Below the pieces are notes generated by a model. That model was not told the DNA's origin. It was given only the letters and a program-made list of their open reading frames with translations, and did not search any database. A stretch of 64,000 nt of DNA from CAXBBB01 sp963815505 (GTDB lineage: Bacteria; Bacteroidota; Rhodothermia; Rhodothermales; BA12). Positions within the stretch are counted from its first letter, which is position 1, and every line of letters starts with the position of its first letter. Location of the stretch: contig CAWFGU010000019.1 in the NCBI GenBank assembly GCA_963815505.1, positions 46,098-110,097 of the forward strand, given 5' to 3'. Position numbers and translations under genes: made by a program. Positions 1 to 8,523 of this stretch are shown here, piece by piece.

Positions 1-514
1 CGCCCACGTCCGACGAAAACGCGTCGATCCGAACGCCGGGCACCCGCACGCCAACTTCGGCGCCGACCGTCCGCTCGTCCCACGCGGCGTCGGTCGCCAG
101 GAAGTTGACGATGTGGCCCGTTCCCAGACGCACGTCGCGCAGCGGCCCAAGCCGGGCATAGAAGTGCTCGCCGCTGCGAGGCGTCCACCGGACGTAGCGT
201 AAGGCGCGCAGGGCGTCGTAGGGCTGGTCGACGTCGTCGGTTCGGAAACCGTCGGTGGTTACGCGCCCCGTCTCGCGGATCTGCGCCGAGAAGCCCGGGC
301 GAGCGTATTCGAGGTCCAGGCCGCCCAGTGCATGCCAGCGCGGGCCGACGAGCGACAAACCTCCTCGGAAGCCGATCTGGGTTCGAGCGAGCCACCACGC
401 GCCGGGGACAAACTCGTCGGGCGCGTCCGAGCCACCGAACGGGAGCGGCTGCGCCTGGAGGGGCCAGACACATGCGGCAAACGCGAGGACGGCGAGGAAG
501 AGGAGGCGAGGCAC
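1..514 (-). CDS. Outer-membrane-like protein, 3' end outside window
   Basis: An open frame runs leftward off the window edge. It starts with a hydrophobic signal sequence (MPRLLFLAVLAFAACVWPLQ) followed by a likely cleavage site before AQPLPFGG. The mature part alternates short polar and aromatic strands (for example LGGLDLEYARPGF, HFYARLGPLRDVRLGTGH), which looks like beta-strand-rich outer-membrane protein, but I recognise no named family. The start could be GTG at 514 or TTG at 538; GTG gives the more ordinary signal peptide. No stop is reached before base 1, so the C-terminus is unknown. Confidence 0.6.
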   Translation of the reverse strand, partial: MPRLLFLAVLAFAACVWPLQAQPLPFGGSDAPDEFVPGAWWLARTQIGFRGGLSLVGPRWHALGGLDLEYARPGFSAQIRETGRVTTDGFRTDDVDQPYDALRALRYVRWTPRSGEHFYARLGPLRDVRLGTGHIVNFLATDAAWDERTVGAEVGVRVPGVRIDAFSSDVG

Positions 515-611
515 AGGCAGTACGAAACGGAACTCCAATCTACCACGCGTTCTACGAGAACGCGCATCTCCGGACAGTCTCGAAGCGATTACGATCTGCT
601 GGCGGATCAGA

Positions 612-2174
612 TCAGCGCTGATCGGTGATCGTGGGCAGGTACCGCGGCGGTTGGCGGCGCCGGGTTGCTTGCTCGTACGCATAGGCGAGCGACAACAGCC
701 GGGCCTCGCTCCACGGAGCGCCGACGAATGAGAAGCCCATCGGCAGGTCGTGCGCCAGTCCCATTGGGACGGTCACATGTGGATATCCCGACACAGCAGC
801 GGCCTGCGAACTCGATCCGGTGAAGGTATCGCCGCTGACCAGGTCGATGGGCCACGCCGGGCCGTTGGTCGGTGCGACGAGCGCGTCGAGGTCGTGCATC
901 CGCATCAGGCTGTCCAGCCCGGCGCGCGCCTGGCTGCGACTCTGCATTCGCGACGCAACGTATATGCTATCGGTCAGCGGACCGCGAGTCTGGGCCATTT
1001 CCAAGATCTCTTGGCCGAAGAACGGCATCGCTCGGTCGCGATTGGATTCGTTGAGAGCGATCACGTCGGCGAGCGAGCGGGCCGATGCGCGCGGGCGAGA
1101 GGCGAGGTAGGCATTCAGGTCGTGCTTGAAATCGTAGAGCAGCGTTTCGTACTCGGCGCCACCGTACTGACCGCGATAGGGAAGGTCGAGCGAGTCGACG
1201 ACGACGGCTCCGGCCGCGCGCAGGTCGTCGACGGCTTGCTCAGCCAGGCGCTGAGCGTCCGGGTGGAAGCCGAATACGTCGCGCAAGACGCCGATGCGGG
1301 CGCCGCGCAGGGCATCCGCGTCGAGCGCAGCGGCGTAGTCCGTTCTGTATAGGTCGGCTTGCACCGTCGACGTGTCGGCGCGGTCGCTTCCGGCCAGTGC
1401 GGTGAGCAGAAGCGCGGCGTCTCGAACGGTGCGCGCCATGGGTCCTGCGGTGTCCTGGCTGTGCGAGAGCGGCACGACACCGCTGCGACTCACCAGCCCG
1501 ACGGTCGGCTTGACGCCCACCAGCCCGTTCATCGACGAGGGGCACGTGATCGACCCGTCCGTCTCGGTACCAACTCCGATCGCTCCCAGGCTCGCCGCAA
1601 TCGCGGATCCGGTACCTGAAGAACTGCCGCACGGCGACCGGTCGAGCACGTACGGGTTGCGCGTCTGTCCTCCGAGTGTGCTCCATCCCGACGACGAGCC
1701 GGTCGACCGGAAGTTGGCCCACTCGCTCAGGTTGGCCTTGCCCAAGATGATCGCACCGGCTTCGCGCAGCCCGGAGACGAGCGGGGCATCGGTATCTGCG
1801 AAGTTGTCCTCGAGCGCCAGCGACCCCGCCGTCGTGGGCATGCGGTCCGACGTTTCGACGTTGTCTTTGAGCAGGACCGGGATCCCGTGCAGCGGGCCAC
1901 GCACGTTTCCGGCAGCGCGCTCGGCGTCGAGCGCATCGGCCTGGGCCAGTGCGTCGGGATTGAGCGCCAGGACCGCTTGGAGTGTCGGGCCACTGTCGTC
2001 GACGGCAGCGATGCGGTCGAGGTACGCCTGGACGAGTTGGCGAGCGCTGCACGTGCCTTCGCTCATCAGTGTCTGCAACTGCTCAGCGGACTGCTCCTCG
2101 ACGACACAGCGGTCTTGCGCTTGGGCCGGATGAACGGCGACGAGTGCTAGAAGGAGGACGGTCAGACGGAGCAT
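612..2174 (-). CDS. Exported amidase (amidase signature family)
   Basis: A 520-residue amidase-signature (GatA/AtzF-fold) hydrolase, expected to cleave amide bonds with a Ser-cisSer-Lys triad. Visible: catalytic Lys in VLLKDNVET (about K103), the Gly/Ser-rich motif PCGSSSGTGSA (cis-Ser about 184-186), and the nucleophile in TDGSITCPS (about S208). I chose ATG 2174 because it opens a clean signal peptide (MLRLTVLLLALVAVHPAQAQ), so the enzyme should act outside the cytoplasm; the longer frame to 2276 adds 34 unlike residues. It is not next to gatB or gatC, so it is not the tRNA amidotransferase subunit. The substrate cannot be read from sequence. Confidence 0.9.
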   Translation of the reverse strand: MLRLTVLLLALVAVHPAQAQDRCVVEEQSAEQLQTLMSEGTCSARQLVQAYLDRIAAVDDSGPTLQAVLALNPDALAQADALDAERAAGNVRGPLHGIPVLLKDNVETSDRMPTTAGSLALEDNFADTDAPLVSGLREAGAIILGKANLSEWANFRSTGSSSGWSTLGGQTRNPYVLDRSPCGSSSGTGSAIAASLGAIGVGTETDGSITCPSSMNGLVGVKPTVGLVSRSGVVPLSHSQDTAGPMARTVRDAALLLTALAGSDRADTSTVQADLYRTDYAAALDADALRGARIGVLRDVFGFHPDAQRLAEQAVDDLRAAGAVVVDSLDLPYRGQYGGAEYETLLYDFKHDLNAYLASRPRASARSLADVIALNESNRDRAMPFFGQEILEMAQTRGPLTDSIYVASRMQSRSQARAGLDSLMRMHDLDALVAPTNGPAWPIDLVSGDTFTGSSSQAAAVSGYPHVTVPMGLAHDLPMGFSFVGAPWSEARLLSLAYAYEQATRRRQPPRYLPTITDQR

Positions 2175-2559
2175 CGGCGCGAGCGATTGGTGGAGCGCCA
2201 AAATAGCGTCCCCGCGCGTACGGTCCGTATCACGCCCCACTGACGTGGCTACAGCACCTTGGCGCACTACTTCCACGCCAAATCCTGGTGTGGTGTAGAC
2301 GGTCTACTCCCGCGGCGCGGTGCCTTCTGCCTTCCTCGGCTCGATCCTGTTCGGCTGCGTTCAGGACCGGCTCAGAAGCGAAAATAAAGGCTGGACTTGG
2401 TCTGGCTGACACCGCTCTCTCTCAGCGAAATCGTCCAAACCTGTTGGCGCTCAAACAAGACGATTTCTCGATGCTCGCTCTCCTCGTATCCAAGTCACCG
2501 GACCGAGATCAGGACCAGCCGGTTGTTGGACCGCGTCGTACGAGGGTTGATCGGACGAA
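2175..2559. other. Intergenic stretch without a convincing gene
   Basis: About 385 bases upstream of the amidase. Short frames exist on both strands but none has a family signature or plausible start context. It should hold the amidase promoter; I see no clear promoter box. Confidence 0.5.
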
Positions 2560-2592
2560 AAACCTGTCAGCTTTCCGAAAGCTGACAGGTTT
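2560..2592. terminator. Perfect palindromic terminator-like hairpin
   Basis: A 16-base left arm (AAACCTGTCAGCTTTC), one central C, and its exact complement. A-rich and T-rich ends on both sides suit bidirectional termination. It lies 22 bases past the stop of the PD40 lipoprotein gene (minus strand) and belongs to the AAACCTG palindrome family seen elsewhere in the window. Confidence 0.75.
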
Positions 2593-2614
2593 GGAGCGGA
2601 GCGTGTAGGCTGGT

Positions 2615-3826
2615 TTACTCGGCGTCGACCGGGCGGGTGCCGGGGCGCGACGGGCGCTCGGTCGGATTGGGGGCTTGGACGAGCGAGCGGAAGCTGCTGT
2701 CGGCGGCGGTCGGCGCTTCGACCCAGTCGGCGACGAACACGTTGGTATCGCGCGACGGCTCGCGGCTCATGTTGCGGTTGCTCGCGAAGACGAGCTGGGT
2801 GCCGTCGAACGAGAACATCGGAAACGCGTCGAAAATGCCGCTGTTGGTCAGCTTTTGCAGGTTGCTTCCGTCCAGGTCGATCAGGTAGAGGGCAAACGCG
2901 CGCCCTCCCTCGCTCTCGAAATTGCTGGCGAAGATTAGCTTCTCGCCCGATGGGTGGAAGAACGGCGCCCAGTTGGCGCCGGGCATGTCGGTAATCTGCC
3001 TGGGGTTGCTCCCGTCTGCGTCGGCGACGAACAGGTTCATGTCGCTGGGCTCGACGACGCCGCTGGCGAGCAGAGCGCGGTAGTTATCGGCGTCGGCTCC
3101 GGTGGGGCGGGAGGCGCGCCAAACGATGCTTTTGCTGTCGGGCGAGAAAAAAGCGCCGCCGTCGTAGCCGGGCGTGTCGGTGAGTTGGAGCAGGTCGCCG
3201 GTTGCGCGCTCGTAGCGCCACAGCTCGAGGTCGCCGGATCGGGTCGAAGTGAAAATGACGTACTTGCCGTCGGGGCTGACCGTCGCTTCGGCGTCATAGC
3301 CGGGGCCGCCGATGAGCAGTTCGGTTTCGGTCCCATCGGGGTTCGACTCGTAGATGTCGAAGCTGTCGTAGATCGGCCAGACGTAGCGTCCGCGCGTCGA
3401 CTCGGGCGGTGTCGGGCAGGCTCGGTCTCCGGCGTGGGTGGACGCGTAGAGGACGCGGCCTTCGGGTGTGAAGTAGCCGCAGGTGGTGCGGCCCTCGCCG
3501 GTCGAGGTGAGGGTGTACGTGCTCTGGTCACTGGCCGAAAACGCGTCGCCGACGTTCATCACGAACTGCTGATCGCACCCCTGATTGTTGATCGCGCTCC
3601 AGTCGGACTGGAAGACGAGTTGGCGGTCGTCGAAGCTCCAGTAGGCCTCTGCGTTGTTGCCACCGAACGTGAGTTGCCGGATGTTGCGCAAATGGACCTC
3701 GCCGTCCATGCGGAGCGAGTCGGTGGCCGGGTCGTAGCCGTCGGCGGCAGTAGTCGAAGGCGCGTCGGGAGTGGCGCAGGCAGCGAGCAGGAGCGTGCAG
3801 GCGGCGAGGGGGAGAAGTCGGGACAT
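2615..3826 (-). CDS. PD40/TolB-like beta-propeller lipoprotein
   Basis: A 403-residue protein with a lipoprotein signal ending in the lipobox LAAC (Cys17), so it should be lipid-anchored in the envelope. The body has repeated PD40/TolB-type blades: VSPDGKYVIFTSTRSGDLELW, FFSPDSKSIVWRASR, FHPSGEKLIFASNFE, FSFDGTQLVFASNRN. Such propellers usually bind proteins or peptides; no enzymatic domain is fused. Spacing to neighbours suggests its own transcript, ended by the hairpin at 2560-2592. A role in envelope protein interaction is inference. Confidence 0.85.
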   Translation of the reverse strand: MSRLLPLAACTLLLAACATPDAPSTTAADGYDPATDSLRMDGEVHLRNIRQLTFGGNNAEAYWSFDDRQLVFQSDWSAINNQGCDQQFVMNVGDAFSASDQSTYTLTSTGEGRTTCGYFTPEGRVLYASTHAGDRACPTPPESTRGRYVWPIYDSFDIYESNPDGTETELLIGGPGYDAEATVSPDGKYVIFTSTRSGDLELWRYERATGDLLQLTDTPGYDGGAFFSPDSKSIVWRASRPTGADADNYRALLASGVVEPSDMNLFVADADGSNPRQITDMPGANWAPFFHPSGEKLIFASNFESEGGRAFALYLIDLDGSNLQKLTNSGIFDAFPMFSFDGTQLVFASNRNMSREPSRDTNVFVADWVEAPTAADSSFRSLVQAPNPTERPSRPGTRPVDAE

Positions 3827-3920
3827 CTAGCAGGTCGCGGGAACGGAAACGAACGACACCCAACGCCGAACGGCCACACCCGCTCGCCCGATGCGGTGAA
3901 AACCGGGTGGATCGCGCGGG

Positions 3921-4325
3921 TTAGACGGGCAGATTCGCCACGTGCCCCGCCTGCTGCTCGGCTGCTTTCCAGCGCGCCAGCCGCTCGTCGGTCAGCGCGT
4001 CGACCAGTCGATGGACTTCCTCGAGCATCCGCTGCTCGCTCGACGGAGCTGAAGCGTCGGACGATGTGACGCGCGTCCATGCCAGGCTGCTCAGCATGCC
4101 GCGCACCTCGGCGATGGTCTGCCTACGCACGCTCGCGTGCCGCCTCTTGACGCTCCAGAACACGATGCCGTGCAGAACGCTCACGAGGAGAGCGGTGAGC
4201 GCGACCGCCTTCCAGAAATCGACGCCCGGTCCCAGTATAGTAGGAACGACAAAGGCGACGAGCAGCCCGGCGGCGCTCAGCCAGAGTTCGATGTGGCGGA
4301 TGAAGTGCTGCTCGAAGGGGCGCAT
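3921..4325 (-). CDS. Small two-helix membrane protein
   Basis: About 134 residues from ATG 4325 (MRPFEQHFIRHIELWLSAAG). Two hydrophobic segments near residues 12-32 and 37-58 form a helical hairpin, followed by a basic stretch (VKRRHASVRRQT) and a charged helical tail rich in Glu, Arg and Ala. The layout resembles the membrane-anchored N-terminus of small sensor kinases, but there is no H-box or ATPase domain. The frame extends to 4391, but those residues look non-coding. Function unknown. Confidence 0.55.
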   Translation of the reverse strand: MRPFEQHFIRHIELWLSAAGLLVAFVVPTILGPGVDFWKAVALTALLVSVLHGIVFWSVKRRHASVRRQTIAEVRGMLSSLAWTRVTSSDASAPSSEQRMLEEVHRLVDALTDERLARWKAAEQQAGHVANLPV

Positions 4326-4394
4326 GAAAGTAGCGGAGGGCTGTGACGAAGCGTTTACGTGTAAACCGCACGATCTATTGCGCCAAACCAAAAA

Positions 4395-4425
4395 GCCCTC
4401 CGCAGAATCGACTTCTGCGGAGGGC
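4395..4425 (-). terminator. Intrinsic terminator of the T9SS cargo gene
   Basis: A 13-base-pair stem (GCCCTCCGCAGAA and its complement) with a 5-base loop. Read on the minus strand it is followed by a U run, 24 bases after the stop at 4449. Confidence 0.9.
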
Positions 4426-4448
4426 GGAGAGGAGCCGAAGCTCAGGCG

Positions 4449-6048
4449 TTACCGGAGAACCGTCGCGCTCGTGGTGAGGCGGAAGGTCTCACCCTGGGCC
4501 ACGATCACGTAGACGCCCGGAGCCACGTCCGAGAGCGTCGCCGAGACGGTCGCGTCAGCCGCGCCCGAGAACAGCGTCGTCACCAGGCGGCCCGTCACGT
4601 CGTAGGCCGACACGGTCACCTGCTGCGCGCTCGGCACCGACAGGCTCACGCTGGTCAGGCCACGCGAGGGGTTCGGAGCCACGCTCATGACGGCGTTGTC
4701 GCTCGACACCGTCAACTCGACGGTCGACGAAAGCTCGGTCGCTCCGTCGAGGTCGGTCTGGCGCAGGCGGAACGTGTGCACGCCGGGCGCGAGTTCGGCC
4801 GTCGTGAAGACGTAGCTCTGCGCTTCGAGCGTCGTGCCGAAGCCCGGAGCGAAGTGCACGTCGCGGAAGCTCGATCCGTTGGCGCTGTGCTCGACGTAGA
4901 AACCCTGGTTGTTGGTTTCCGACGCCGTCGCCCATGCGAGGCGAGCCGCGTTGCCGAGAGCGTGCCGGTGAAGGCGGTGAGTTCGACGGGGAGGTTGGCC
5001 ATGTTCGTAGTGAAGCCGCCAATACCGTTGCTTGCACCGAGCAACAGAAGACGGTTACTGTCCCATCGCTGTTGACGCGTGACATCCGTATCACCGTTAC
5101 CACCTGAGTTAGTTGACCTATGCGCATCGCCAGACGGTGTCGGCCGATAGATGCGTGGCCGTAGCTGCACCATTGTCACATCAGCGATGCGTCGCTGGTA
5201 TCCGTAATTCGTGTTATTGTAGTCGTAAATCGAGAGCCATTGCCGTTGCCGTTCTGCTCAAAGTATGTCAGCACCATTTGTGCCTGTAGCAACAGCCACC
5301 GTGAGATCCGCTCCTGAAAAGCACCTGCAGCATTGTACTCGCGCAGCGCGATTACCATTACCCGTGAGCGAAGAATCCTGTGCTTCCGTCTTCGGTGCTT
5401 AGGAGTGACACTAGAGGCGAGCGTTCCATTGGATGCAATAGTGTTGTTACCGCACTGTATCGTGAGTGCTATCTCGGTAGGAATGGCAAAGTCAGACGCT
5501 GCTGAATCGGAAGACACGCCGAGTATTGCTCGCGTCGGCTGCCCAGACGGAGTAGCCTGTCGCAGCAGCTACCTGACACGGTGACCTTGTCGCCAAGACG
5601 GTAGTGCCCGTAGGTGTGAAGCTGAATAGCTGAGTGGCCGCGGTGGCGGTTTCGTCGGCAATTGAGTAGCAGATGAATGGGAGCGCTGCCCGAGCGCCAG
5701 GTTGCAGACAACGAGCAGTCCGTCGCTAGTTGCATCGGCATCGTTGACTGCGAACCCGAAGGCTCCTCCAGTCACACGTTGGCTGGAAAAGTTGGTGTGC
5801 TAACAATGGCACCTGTATTAGGATCGTGCACTTGGAGAGTGTTTCCACTGCGATCAATTACGACTACGCGGTCATTAGCTCCACCCACTCCGTCGGAGAA
5901 TCCGGGGACGAATGCGAGTACCTCGACTGTTCGCGTTGAGATAAGCAGGACTAGTGTTGCCAGTCCAGTTAGCCGTGAACTGCGCCGACGCCGGGGCGAC
6001 CAGGACGAGCAGCAGAAGAAGGGTGAGGGTAGTAGCGAGATGTCGCAT
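4449..6048 (-). pseudogene. Frame-broken T9SS-sorted secreted protein
   Basis: From ATG 6048 there is a signal peptide (MRHLATTLTLLLLLVLVAP, then ASAQF). The readable pieces lie in different frames: a propeller-like stretch (VVVIDRSGNTLQVHDPNTGA), GFAVNDADATSDGLLVVCNLA, a linker ANLPVELTAFTGTLSG, and a C-terminal module ending in the T9SS sorting domain (VAPNPSRGLTSVSLSVP, SAYDVTGRLVTTLFSG, APGVYVIVAQG). One break is clear near 4955, where adding a G to CTCTCGGCAACG joins TGTLSG to NAARLAWATASETNN. At least three more breaks lie between 5170 and 5960. The product would be exported through the outer membrane by type IX secretion. Decay or sequence error cannot be separated here. Confidence 0.75.
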
Positions 6049-6130
6049 ACGCGAGTTGGGGTTTGGGGTGTAGGTGTTGGGGAATCGTTAAGATTGGGCC
6101 TGAGTAGTGTTAAGTCAAGCACAAACGTAA

Positions 6131-6144
6131 TGTAAGCGCTTACA
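6131..6144. promoter_or_regulatory. Perfect 14-bp operator-like palindrome
   Basis: TGTAAGCGCTTACA is a perfect dyad with a central CG. It matches the usual form of LacI/CcpA-family operators. It lies in the divergent gap between the T9SS cargo gene and icd, so it could control either. No LacI-type regulator is in the window. Confidence 0.45.
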
Positions 6145-6265
6145 AAGTTCATTGTGACGCATAGCATACGTTTCGAGCGCTCGTGCTCGGAAGCGGCTTT
6201 TCACGTGAGGGCGACGCTCGTTCGGCTATTTTGGATTTTCTCTCATCTGAATCCCTTACCTCGCC

Positions 6266-7711
6266 ATGAGCACCCAGATCACAGTCGCCAAAGGAGACGG
6301 CATCGGCCCCGAAATCATGGACGCCACGCTCCGCATCCTCGACGCGGCGGGCGCGGGCCTCACGTACGACGTGATCGAAGTCGGCGAAAAGGTCTACCTC
6401 GCGGGCGAGAAGAGCGGCATCCCCGACAGCGCGTGGGACAGCCTCGCCAAGACGCGAGTCTTGCTCAAAGCCCCGATCACGACTCCGAGCGGCGGCGGCT
6501 ACAAGAGCCTCAACGTGACGCTGCGCAAGAGCCTGTCGATGTTCGCCAACGTGCGGCCCGTCAAGGCCTACTCGCCCTACGTCCAGACGCCCTATCCGCT
6601 GCTCGACATGGTGATCGTGCGCGAGAACGAGGAGGACCTCTATGCCGGAATCGAGCACCAGCAGACCGACCAGGTCGTCCAGGCGCTCAAGCTGATCTCG
6701 CGTCCGGGCTGCGAGCGCATCGTGCGCTACGCGTTCGAGTACGCACGCGCCCACGGCCGCAAGAAGGTGACGGGCATGGCCAAAGACAACATCATGAAGC
6801 AGGCCGACGGTCTCTTCCATAGGGTCTTCGACGAGGTGGCGACCGAGTATCCCGACATCGAGAACGAGTACAAGATCATCGACATCGGCAGCGCGCTGGT
6901 CGCCGCTCGTCCCGAGCGGCTGGACGTGATCTGCACGCTCAACCTCTATGGCGACATCATCTCGGACATCGCCGCCGAAGTGGCCGGATCGGTCGGCATG
7001 GGCGGAAGCGCCAACGTCGGCACCGAATACGCCATGTTCGAAGCCATCCACGGATCGGCGCCCGACATCGCCGGAGAGGGCATCGCCAACCCGAGCGGGC
7101 TGCTCAACGGCGCCGTCATGATGCTCGTCCACCTGGGCAAGCCGGACATTGCCGCCAAGGTGCGCAACGCGTGGCTGCGCACGATCGAAGACGGCATCCA
7201 CACGGGCGACATCTATAGGCAGCAGGTGAGCACCAAGAAGGTCGGTACTCAGGAGTTCGCCGACGCGGTGATCGAGCGGATGGGGCAGTCGCCGTCCAAG
7301 AACCTGCAGCCCGAGTCGTTTGGGGAGCCGGTCGAGATGGACCTGGACGTGCGTCCGCGTCCGCGCGCCGAGAAGCAGCTCGTCGGCGTGGACGTGTTTT
7401 GCGACTGGCACGAAGGCGACATGGACCCCAACCTGATCGGCCAGCGCCTCGACGCGGCTTCGACCGACACGCTGCGCCTCAAGCTGATCACCAACCGGGG
7501 CGTGCTCGTCTATCCCGAAGGCAACGCCGCCACGACGCTAACCGACCACTGGCGCTGCCGCTTCACCAACCCCGACGGCGCCCCGATCGTCTTCGCCGAC
7601 GTGCTCGAGCTGCTCGGCAGCATCACCCAGGCCAAGCTCGAAGTGATCAAGACCGAGCACCTCTACACGTTCGACGGCAACCGCGGCTACAGCCTGGCCC
7701 AGGGCGAGTAA
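6266..7711 (+). CDS. icd: Isocitrate dehydrogenase (NADP-type, long Thermus-like form)
   Basis: A 481-residue decarboxylating dehydrogenase that oxidises isocitrate to 2-oxoglutarate in the TCA cycle. Visible: GDGIGPEI near the N-terminus, the substrate loop SLNVTLRKSLSMFANVRP (the Ser is the residue phosphorylated in E. coli Icd), the metal site LYGDIISDIAAEVAGSVG, and EAIHGSAPDIAGEGIANPSG for cofactor binding. A C-terminal extension of about 140 residues after the core is typical of the long Thermus-like form and distinguishes it from leuB at 28830. ATG 6266 follows a GC-poor leader. Confidence 0.92.
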   Translation: MSTQITVAKGDGIGPEIMDATLRILDAAGAGLTYDVIEVGEKVYLAGEKSGIPDSAWDSLAKTRVLLKAPITTPSGGGYKSLNVTLRKSLSMFANVRPVKAYSPYVQTPYPLLDMVIVRENEEDLYAGIEHQQTDQVVQALKLISRPGCERIVRYAFEYARAHGRKKVTGMAKDNIMKQADGLFHRVFDEVATEYPDIENEYKIIDIGSALVAARPERLDVICTLNLYGDIISDIAAEVAGSVGMGGSANVGTEYAMFEAIHGSAPDIAGEGIANPSGLLNGAVMMLVHLGKPDIAAKVRNAWLRTIEDGIHTGDIYRQQVSTKKVGTQEFADAVIERMGQSPSKNLQPESFGEPVEMDLDVRPRPRAEKQLVGVDVFCDWHEGDMDPNLIGQRLDAASTDTLRLKLITNRGVLVYPEGNAATTLTDHWRCRFTNPDGAPIVFADVLELLGSITQAKLEVIKTEHLYTFDGNRGYSLAQGE

Positions 7712-7713
7712 TC

Positions 7714-8105
7714 GCGGCGGCGGACCTCAGCCGGTTAGCCTCTTCGCGCCTTAAAGACGCCGAAGTACTACTCAATGCCGCCTCGGTACGACGGTGCTGT
7801 GTATCTGGCAGGGTACACCGTAGAACTCGCTCTCAAAGCGCGCATTTGCGAGGTGCTGAACTGGAGCGGCTATCCAGCGACGAGCAAGGAGTTTGACGGC
7901 TACCGAAGCTTTCGGACGCACGACCTCCGCGTTCTGCTCAGCCTGTCGGGACGCTATCGGCAGGTAGCCGATGGAGAGGGTCAGCGGCAGATTGGCAGGT
8001 AGTCGTGTCTTGGACACCGGAGAGACGATACAATCCTCGGAAGGCGGTAGAACGTGAGGCCCATCTCTTCGTACAGTCCGTCAGGAAGATCCTCGAAAGG
8101 TTATG
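7714..8105 (+). pseudogene. HEPN-domain protein, frame-broken
   Basis: Three frame segments form one HEPN-type protein: SRLKDAEVLLNAA (to about 7785), then RYDGAVYLAGYTVELALKAR through RSFRTHDLRVLLSLSG (about 7785-7950), then WQVVVSWTPERRYNPRKAVE to LERL (about 7990-8105). The RSFRTH stretch at 7904-7921 is an Rx4H motif, the RNase signature of many HEPN toxins. No normal start codon is in frame after the icd stop, so the 5' end is also uncertain. Its stop overlaps the next ATG (ATGA at 8103), which implies translational coupling. The breaks may be sequence errors. Confidence 0.65.
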
Positions 8106-8513
8106 AACCACCTGCTCGAACCGCTGCGCGCCCTCGTAGTCGACTTTGAAAAGGAGAGGGGAGAGTTCGACATGCTCGGCCTGTTTCTCCGAGACGACGA
8201 GCAATCGTGGGATTTGGTAGTGTCTGCTTCTTGGATGCAGAGCATAGCCGATTCCGGGTACAAGAAAGAGTTTGTCACTCGCCTTGCTAAAAGCCTGCCG
8301 ACCGATTGGAGCCGAGAAATCGCCGCCGTAGTTCCTATCGACCGGCATGCTCCCTTCGTCGATGTGGCGGCGGAGGCCAAGTGGAATCGGCAGGGCGGCG
8401 AGCATGTCGGTGCGTTCTCGTTCGATGGATCGCAGGTGCCGGACGCGTTTGTTCTGTCCGCCCGGCGTCCCCGCCTGCGCTCGCTGCGTAACGTAGCTTC
8501 CGGCGCTCCCTAG
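8103..8513 (+). CDS. Conserved-looking partner of the HEPN gene, function unknown
   Basis: A 136-residue acidic protein whose ATG overlaps the HEPN stop. It has no signal peptide or membrane segment. The sequence reads like a folded alpha/beta protein (LVVDFEKERGEFDMLGLFLR, WDLVVSASWMQSIADSGYKK) with no family motif I can name. It is not a nucleotidyltransferase of the MNT type, the common HEPN partner, since the GSxxRG motif is missing. The tight overlap suggests an antitoxin or accessory subunit, but that is inference. Confidence 0.6.
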   Translation: MNHLLEPLRALVVDFEKERGEFDMLGLFLRDDEQSWDLVVSASWMQSIADSGYKKEFVTRLAKSLPTDWSREIAAVVPIDRHAPFVDVAAEAKWNRQGGEHVGAFSFDGSQVPDAFVLSARRPRLRSLRNVASGAP

Positions 8514-8523
8514 ATCCTTCGCC

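Noticed and set aside
2954..4069. 371-residue plus-strand frame opposite the PD40 lipoprotein
   Set aside because: Antisense shadow; the minus strand has a lipoprotein signal and propeller repeats.
6149..7411. 420-residue minus-strand frame opposite icd
   Set aside because: Shadow of icd; composition is Val/Asp/His-rich and without motif.
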